Assembly: GCA_963819905.1 (NCBI GenBank)
Contig: CAWFXP010000007.1
Span: forward strand, 186,001 to 250,000
DNA length: 64,000 nucleotides
Reading direction: 5' to 3'
DNA from: CAWCQC01 sp963819905
GTDB lineage: Bacteria > Actinomycetota > Thermoleophilia > Gaiellales > Gaiellaceae
A model generated the notes under the pieces. The model was given only the letters and a program-made list of their open reading frames with translations. It was not told where the DNA came from and did not search any database. Both the position numbers and the translations under genes were made by a program. Each line of letters starts with the position of its first letter. Position 1 is the stretch's first letter. Positions 59,024-64,000 of the stretch are shown piece by piece.

Positions 59024-60901
59024 TCAGTCGCCGCCGTTGTCGCCGCCGACCTGCCAATGGTCGGGCGAGCGGAAGAGGGCCGACAGGAGGAGCTGGCGGA
59101 CGAAGATCATCTCCTTCGGCAGGCGGTCGTAGAGCTTCGAGAACAGCTCCTCGTGGGACAGGAGCTCGTGGAACCAGACGTCGCGATCGATCGACATCAG
59201 CTCGAAGAACCGCTCCCGGGGGAACTCCTCGAGGCCGCGCCAGTCGAGGTCCTCGTAACGGGGCATCCAGCCGAGCGGGCTCTCGATGCCGACCGCGTGG
59301 CCGTTCGCGCGCTCGACGACCCACCGGAGGACGCGCATGTTGTCCCCGAACCCCGGCCAGAGGAAGTTGCCGTCCTCGTCCCGGCGAAACCAGTTGACCC
59401 CGAAGATCCGCGGCGGATCCGGGATCTCCCGGCCGAACTGGAGCCAGTGGTTCCAGTAGCTCGCCATGTGGTAGCCGCAGAACGGCAGCATCGCCATCGG
59501 GTCGCGGCGCACTGTTCCCGTCGATCCCGCCGCCGCGGCGGTCGTCTCGGAGCCCATCGTCGCGCCGAGGTAGACGCCGTACGTCCAGTTGTACGCCTGG
59601 TAGACGAGGGGCACCGCGTCGCGTCGCCTGCCGCCGAAGACGAAGGCCTTGATCGGAACGCCGTCCGGGTTGTCCCACTCCGGATCGAGCGAGGGGCACT
59701 GGCTGATCGGGGCGGTGAAACGGGCGTTCGGGTGTGCGGCCTTGGTGCCCGAGTCGGGAGCCCACGGCCGCCCCTGCCAGTCGATCAGCTCGGGCGGCGC
59801 CTCGTCGGTCATTCCCTCCCACCAGACGTCGCCGTCCGGGGTGAGGGCGACGTTCGTGAAGATCGAGTTCGCCGCGCAGGACTCCATGGCGTTCGGGTTC
59901 GACCGGTACGACGTGCCGGGCGCCACCCCGAAGAAGCCGTACTCCGGGTTGATCGCGTAGAGCCGCCCGTCCCTCCCGAGCTTGATCCAGGCGATGTCGT
60001 CGCCGACCGTGGTCACCCTCCAGTCGCTCATGCCGTCGGGCGGGATCAGCATCGCGAAGTTGGTCTTGCCGCAGGCGCTCGGAAACGCGGCGGCGACATA
60101 CGTCTTCTCGCCCTGCGGGGATTCGACGCCGAGGATCAGCATGTGCTCTGCGAGCCAGCCTTCGTCGTGCGCGATCGACGATGCGATCCGGAGGGCGAGG
60201 CATTTCTTCCCGAGCAGCGCGTTGCCGCCGTAGCCCGAGCCGTAGGACCAGATCGAGCGCTCCTCCGGGAAGTGGACGATGTACTTCTCGTCGTTGCAGG
60301 GCCACGGGACGTCCTGCCCACCCGGCTCAAGCGGCATCCCGACGCTGTGGATGCACGGAACGAAGTCGCCGTCCTCCCCGAGGACGTCGAGCACCGGCGA
60401 GCCCATCCGCGTCATGATCCGCATGCTCGCGACGACGTACGGGGAGTCCGTGATCTCGACGCCTGCATACGCGATCGGCGAGCCGAGCGGTCCCATGCTG
60501 AACGGAACGACATACATCGTCCGTCCGCGCATGCAGCCGTCGAACAGCCGGTCGAGGATCGCGTGCATCTCGCCGGGGTCCATCCAGTTGTTCGTCGGGC
60601 CGGCGTCGACCTTCGCGAGGCTGCAGACGAACGTGCGGTCCTCTACCCGGGCGACGTCGCTCGGATCGGAGCGAGCCAGGTAGCTGTTCGGCCGCTTCCG
60701 CTCGTCGAGCTTGATGAACGTCCCCGACTCGACGAGGAGCTCGCACATCTCCGCGTACTCCTCGCCCGAGCCGTCGCACCAGCGGACGGCAGCAGGCGAG
60801 CACAGCGCTGCCATCTGGCCGACCCAGGCGCGGAGCCCTTCGTGGCGGAGGTTCGCGGGCGCCGTGGCCGCTCGTGCCGGCGGATCGTCGAGCTGCGTCA
60901 C
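59024..60901 (-). CDS. pckG: phosphoenolpyruvate carboxykinase (GTP)
   Basis: The gene encodes 625 residues from GTG 60901. GTP-type PEPCK is identified by RPNSYLARSDPSDVARVEDR, TMYVVPFSMGPLGSPIAYAG, and GNALLGKKCLALRIASSIAH. The kinase P-loop with the reactive cysteine, YVAAAFPSACGKTNFAMLIP, is near residue 280. VTTVGDDIAWIKLGRDGRLY and FRRDEDGNFLWPGFGDNMRV are also present. It decarboxylates and phosphorylates oxaloacetate to phosphoenolpyruvate. It is divergent from sdhA with 74 bp between starts. Its C-terminal end (QVGGDNGGD) is slightly extended. Confidence 0.96.
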   Translation of the reverse strand: MTQLDDPPARAATAPANLRHEGLRAWVGQMAALCSPAAVRWCDGSGEEYAEMCELLVESGTFIKLDERKRPNSYLARSDPSDVARVEDRTFVCSLAKVDAGPTNNWMDPGEMHAILDRLFDGCMRGRTMYVVPFSMGPLGSPIAYAGVEITDSPYVVASMRIMTRMGSPVLDVLGEDGDFVPCIHSVGMPLEPGGQDVPWPCNDEKYIVHFPEERSIWSYGSGYGGNALLGKKCLALRIASSIAHDEGWLAEHMLILGVESPQGEKTYVAAAFPSACGKTNFAMLIPPDGMSDWRVTTVGDDIAWIKLGRDGRLYAINPEYGFFGVAPGTSYRSNPNAMESCAANSIFTNVALTPDGDVWWEGMTDEAPPELIDWQGRPWAPDSGTKAAHPNARFTAPISQCPSLDPEWDNPDGVPIKAFVFGGRRRDAVPLVYQAYNWTYGVYLGATMGSETTAAAAGSTGTVRRDPMAMLPFCGYHMASYWNHWLQFGREIPDPPRIFGVNWFRRDEDGNFLWPGFGDNMRVLRWVVERANGHAVGIESPLGWMPRYEDLDWRGLEEFPRERFFELMSIDRDVWFHELLSHEELFSKLYDRLPKEMIFVRQLLLSALFRSPDHWQVGGDNGGD

Positions 60902-60975
60902 GCGACTCAGCCTATACGGCTCCCTGGGGGGATGCGAAGCCCCGGCCCAGCCGTTTTCGATAGGGTCAGAACGCA

Positions 60976-62658
60976 GTGGAAGCAAAGCACGACGTCCTCG
61001 TCGTCGGCGCCGGCCTGGCCGGGATGCGGGCCGCCATCGAGGCTCACGACACCGGGGCGGACGTTGCTCTCGTCTCGAAGCTGCATCCGACGCGGAGCCA
61101 TTCCGGCGCTGCCGAGGGAGGCATCAACGCGGCGCTCGGGAACGCGGCCGACGACACCCCCGAGACGCACGCCTTCGACACCGTCAAGGGCTCGGACTAT
61201 CTCGGCGACCAGGACGCGATCGAGATCTTCGCGGCCGAGGCGCCGGGCGACATCTACCAGCTCGAGCACTGGGGCTGCGTCTTCTCGAGGACGCCCGACG
61301 GCAAGCTGGCGCAGCGCCCCTTCGGCGCCGCGGGCTCGCCCCGCACGGTCTACTCGGCCGACATCACCGGTCACGTGCTGATTCACGTCTGCTACGAGCA
61401 GGTGCTGAAGCGGGACATCCCGACCTACGAGGAGTACTTCGCCTGGCAGCTCGTCGTCGAGGGCGACCGCTGTCAGGGCGTCATCTGCTGGGACCTCCTG
61501 AACGGAGGAGTCAAGGCGCTCGGCGCCAAGACGGTGATCCTCGCGACGGGCGGCATCGGTCGCCTCTACCGGGCGACGACCAACGCCTACGCGTGCACCG
61601 GCGACGGCATCGCCATGGCGATGCGCGCCGGGGTACCGCTCAAGGACATGGAGTTCATGCAGTTCCACCCGACGACGATGTACCCGAGCGGCATCCTCAT
61701 CACCGAGGGGTGCCGCGGTGAGGGCGGCTACCTGATCAACAAGGACGGCGAGCGCTTCATGAAGAAGTACGCGCCGACCGCGATGGAGCTCGCCAGCCGC
61801 GACGTCGTCTCGCGCTCGGAGCAGACCGAGATCGACCAGGGACGCGGCATCAACGGCAGCATCTTCCTCGACCTCCGGCACCTCGGCGCCGAGCGGATCA
61901 ACACGCGGCTCCCCGGGTCTCGCGAGCTGGCGATGACATACGCGGGCGTCGATCCGATCTACGACCCGATTCCGGTGCGGCCGGGCGCCCACTACCACAT
62001 GGGCGGCGTCAAGGCCGACGAGTGGGGAGCCACGGAGCTGACCGGGCTGTACGCCGCCGGCGAGTGCGCGTGCGTCTCGGTGCACGGCTCGAACCGGCTC
62101 GGCGGCAACTCCCTGATGGAGACGGTGACCTTCGGGCGCCGCTCGGGAAAGGCAGCCGCCGAGTGGGCGATGTCGCACACGACAGTCACGGTCCCCGAGT
62201 CCGCGGAGCGAGACGCCGAGCGGGAGGTGCAGGCGCTGCTCGACCGGGACCAGGGCGAGCGACCGTATGCGATCCGGGACGAGCTCGGCGCCTCGATGCT
62301 CGAGAACTTCGGGGTCTTTCGGCGGGAGGACCAGATGCTCCGGCAGCGCGACCTCCTGGCCGAGTACCGGGAGCGCTACGAGAACGTCCTCGTCGAGGAC
62401 AAGGGCACCGTGTTCAACAACGACCTGACGCAGGCGATCGAGCTCGGCTGCATGCTCGACGTGGCTGCGTGCATGCTCGAAGGCGGCATCGCGCGGAAGG
62501 AGAGCCGTGGCGCGCACTCCCGACCGCACGACCACCCGACCCGTGACGACGAGAACTTCCTCAAGCACTCGATCACGCGCTGGGTCGACGACGGCCCGGA
62601 GCTCTCCTACGAGCCGGTCCGCATGACGAAGTGGGAGCCCCAGGAGCGGAAGTACTGA
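60976..62658 (+). CDS. sdhA: succinate dehydrogenase/fumarate reductase flavoprotein subunit
   Basis: The gene encodes 560 residues from GTG. DVLVVGAGLAGMRAAIEAHD is the FAD loop. The covalent FAD histidine is H42 in HPTRSHSGAAEGGINAALGN. Active-site segments are FMQFHPTTMYPSGILITEGC, RGEGGYLINKDGERFMKKYA, RDVVSRSEQTEIDQGRG, YHMGGVKADEWGATELTGLY, and HGSNRLGGNSLMETVTFGRR. It oxidises succinate to fumarate as part of complex II. The start of a lipoprotein gene overlaps its stop, and sdhB follows that. The membrane subunits (sdhC/D) are not in the window. Confidence 0.96.
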   Translation: MEAKHDVLVVGAGLAGMRAAIEAHDTGADVALVSKLHPTRSHSGAAEGGINAALGNAADDTPETHAFDTVKGSDYLGDQDAIEIFAAEAPGDIYQLEHWGCVFSRTPDGKLAQRPFGAAGSPRTVYSADITGHVLIHVCYEQVLKRDIPTYEEYFAWQLVVEGDRCQGVICWDLLNGGVKALGAKTVILATGGIGRLYRATTNAYACTGDGIAMAMRAGVPLKDMEFMQFHPTTMYPSGILITEGCRGEGGYLINKDGERFMKKYAPTAMELASRDVVSRSEQTEIDQGRGINGSIFLDLRHLGAERINTRLPGSRELAMTYAGVDPIYDPIPVRPGAHYHMGGVKADEWGATELTGLYAAGECACVSVHGSNRLGGNSLMETVTFGRRSGKAAAEWAMSHTTVTVPESAERDAEREVQALLDRDQGERPYAIRDELGASMLENFGVFRREDQMLRQRDLLAEYRERYENVLVEDKGTVFNNDLTQAIELGCMLDVAACMLEGGIARKESRGAHSRPHDHPTRDDENFLKHSITRWVDDGPELSYEPVRMTKWEPQERKY

Positions 62659-63545
62659 TGCGACGCGCTGCCGGCCTGGCCACCGCTCTCGCGGCGCTCC
62701 TCCTCGCTGCCTGCGGCGGCGGTGGGAGCTCCGCGAGCGAGGCGCCCGACGGCGGCGGCGCCGTCCTCGCGTCGGCGGCCGAGGCCACACGCGAGGCGGG
62801 CAGCTCGCGGGTGGCGTTCACGCTCACGACCGACCTCCCGGCCGAGGTCGCGCAGGATCCCGTCACCTTCACGGGCGAGGGCGAGTTCGACTACACGAGC
62901 CGAAGCGGCCGCGTCGCCTACGACTTCTCGGACCTCCTCGCCACGTTCGGCCAGACCTCCAGCGAGCCGGTCGAGATGCGGTTTCTCGACAACGTCTTCT
63001 ACATGAAGTTCCCGCTCCTCGCGGCCTTCCTTCCGGGAGCCAAGGAGTGGATCGAATTCGATCTCGAGTCGCTCGGCGAAGACGCTGGGATCGACCTCAG
63101 CCAGCTCCAACAGCTCGGCCAGAGCGACCCCTCGCAGGCGCTCGACTACCTGCGGGCGACCGGGCAGGTCGAGGAGGTCGGCACGGAGCAGGTCGACGGT
63201 GTCGAGACGACGCACTACACGGGCACGATCCGGCTCGACGCGGTCGCCGAGCAGGTACCGGCCGACCAGCGGGATGCCGTCCGCGAGGCGATCGAGAAGC
63301 TGCAGCAGAGCGGGCTTGAGGAGATACCCGTCGACGTCTGGGTCGACGGCGATGATCTCGTGCGCAAGATGAGCATGACGTACACCGCCAAGGTGCCGGT
63401 CGAGGGGGAGACGAAGGACGCGTCCTCGACCGTCACGATGGAGTTCTCGGACTACGGGGTCGAGGTCGACGTGCAGCCGCCGCCCGCCGACCAGGTGACG
63501 AGCCTCGCCGAGCTGACGGCCCTCTCGGGCGCGGCCACGAGCTGA
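62658..63545 (+). CDS. lipoprotein of unknown function, between sdhA and sdhB
   Basis: The gene encodes 295 residues from an ATG overlapping the sdhA stop (TGATG). Signal peptide and lipobox are RRAAGLATALAALLLAACGG (cysteine ~19), then a low-complexity linker. The exported domain is beta-rich: SRVAFTLTTDLPAEVAQDPV, TFTGEGEFDYTSRSGRVAYD, MRFLDNVFYMKFPLLAAFLP, GVETTHYTGTIRLDAVAEQV, and DVWVDGDDLVRKMSMTYTAK. This layout resembles LppX/LprG-like or LolA-like lipid-binding lipoproteins, common in actinobacteria. Placement inside the sdh operon is unusual and its role there is unknown. Confidence 0.8.
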   Translation: MRRAAGLATALAALLLAACGGGGSSASEAPDGGGAVLASAAEATREAGSSRVAFTLTTDLPAEVAQDPVTFTGEGEFDYTSRSGRVAYDFSDLLATFGQTSSEPVEMRFLDNVFYMKFPLLAAFLPGAKEWIEFDLESLGEDAGIDLSQLQQLGQSDPSQALDYLRATGQVEEVGTEQVDGVETTHYTGTIRLDAVAEQVPADQRDAVREAIEKLQQSGLEEIPVDVWVDGDDLVRKMSMTYTAKVPVEGETKDASSTVTMEFSDYGVEVDVQPPPADQVTSLAELTALSGAATS

Positions 63546-63567
63546 CGACGGAAGGAAGGACGGACAC

Positions 63568-64000
63568 GTGCAGGTCGGCCTGAAGATCTGGCGCTACGAC
63601 GCGGGAAGCGGCGAGCGCAAGCTGCAGGAGTTCGAGATCGACGCGCCCGAGGAGGCGACCCTCCTCGACTGTCTCGACATCGTCAAGGATCGCTACGACG
63701 GGACGCTCGCCTACCGGAAGAGCTGCCGGATGATGATCTGCGGCTCGTGCGGCATGCGCATGGACGGAGCGGCGGTGCTCGCCTGCAAGACCCGGATGGA
63801 GGACATCGCCGCCGCCGGGCACGTGCCCGTCATCTCCCCGATGGGGAACCTGCCGGTCGTCAAGGACCTCGTCGTCGACATGGGCCCGTTCTGGTCGAAG
63901 GTGAAGGCGATGAAGCCCTGGCTCGACACGGGCTACGAGGAGATCCCCGAGCGAGAGTTCCTCGCCACCCCCGCGCAGATGGCCCCGATCCACAAGGAGT
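63568..64000 (+). CDS. sdhB: succinate dehydrogenase iron-sulfur subunit, partial
   Basis: The gene is incomplete at the window end (about 144 residues visible). The start GTG 63568 follows GGAAGGAAGGA. VQVGLKIWRYDAGSGERKLQ, EATLLDCLDIVKDRYDGTLA and RKSCRMMICGSCGMRMDGAA form the 2Fe-2S domain, whose last cysteine is in LACKTRMEDI. PVISPMGNLPVVKDLVVDMG and FWSKVKAMKPWL lead towards the 4Fe-4S/3Fe-4S domain beyond the window. It carries electrons from the SdhA flavin to quinone. It is separated from sdhA by the lipoprotein gene. Confidence 0.95.
   Translation, partial: MQVGLKIWRYDAGSGERKLQEFEIDAPEEATLLDCLDIVKDRYDGTLAYRKSCRMMICGSCGMRMDGAAVLACKTRMEDIAAAGHVPVISPMGNLPVVKDLVVDMGPFWSKVKAMKPWLDTGYEEIPEREFLATPAQMAPIHKE

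Noticed and set aside
59057..61381. 774-codon plus-strand frame across pckG and into sdhA
   Set aside because: Despite its length it has no family features and is antisense to PEPCK; stop codons are rare on the opposite strand of high-GC genes.

Overview
The window is high-GC, densely packed bacterial DNA that reads as an actinobacterial chromosome. The gene set, the many GTG starts and short overlaps, and the small zinc-ribbon and helical proteins suggest a soil or subsurface member of the Thermoleophilia (Gaiellales/Solirubrobacterales-like). That placement is inference. There is no rRNA in the window, and selenocysteine tRNA is the only tRNA I found.

Layout. (1) 1-3.2 kb, minus strand: an operon for acyl-CoA breakdown (enoyl-CoA hydratase, acyl-CoA dehydrogenase, ADP-forming acyl-CoA synthetase running off the window). 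(2) 3.3-5.5 kb: four small plus-strand proteins. (3) 5.53-31.73 kb: a region bounded by direct repeats of the 3' end of the selenocysteine tRNA gene (intact selC at 31735-31827, a 42-bp copy at 5534-5575). It looks like an old genomic island. It holds membrane proteins, an anti-sigma/STAS pair, a two-component system, a cyclase-ATPase, a repeat-rich secreted protein, and a LysR-hydrolase-SDR-MFS cluster. It also holds many broken genes and three copies of a previously unrecognised hairpin-rich repeat. (4) 31.7-35.2 kb: selA-selB-selC, transcribed together on the minus strand. (5) 35.2-64 kb: core metabolism. Here lie bioY (truncated by repeats), a MoaD-MoaE fusion, a DrrAB-type exporter, and the propionyl/acetyl-CoA carboxylase subunits. 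Methylmalonyl-CoA mutase, sucCD, mdh, gltA, pckG, sdhA and sdhB follow, with pgsA, a GGDEF/HD-GYP protein, two Xer-type recombinases and small enzymes in between.

How the genes fit together. The carboxylase subunits plus methylmalonyl-CoA mutase take propionyl-CoA to succinyl-CoA. SucCD and SdhAB continue to fumarate, Mdh and GltA close the cycle, and PckG withdraws oxaloacetate for gluconeogenesis. SelA and SelB with tRNA-Sec form the selenocysteine insertion machinery, but selD and any selenoprotein gene are outside the window.

Quality note. sucC, sucD, gltA, xerD and the acyl-CoA synthetase each carry a single frame break. In sucD and gltA the break lies at a run of exactly six Gs where seven would restore the frame. 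This suggests base-calling errors in the assembly rather than real pseudogenes, so single frameshifts elsewhere should be read with the same caution.
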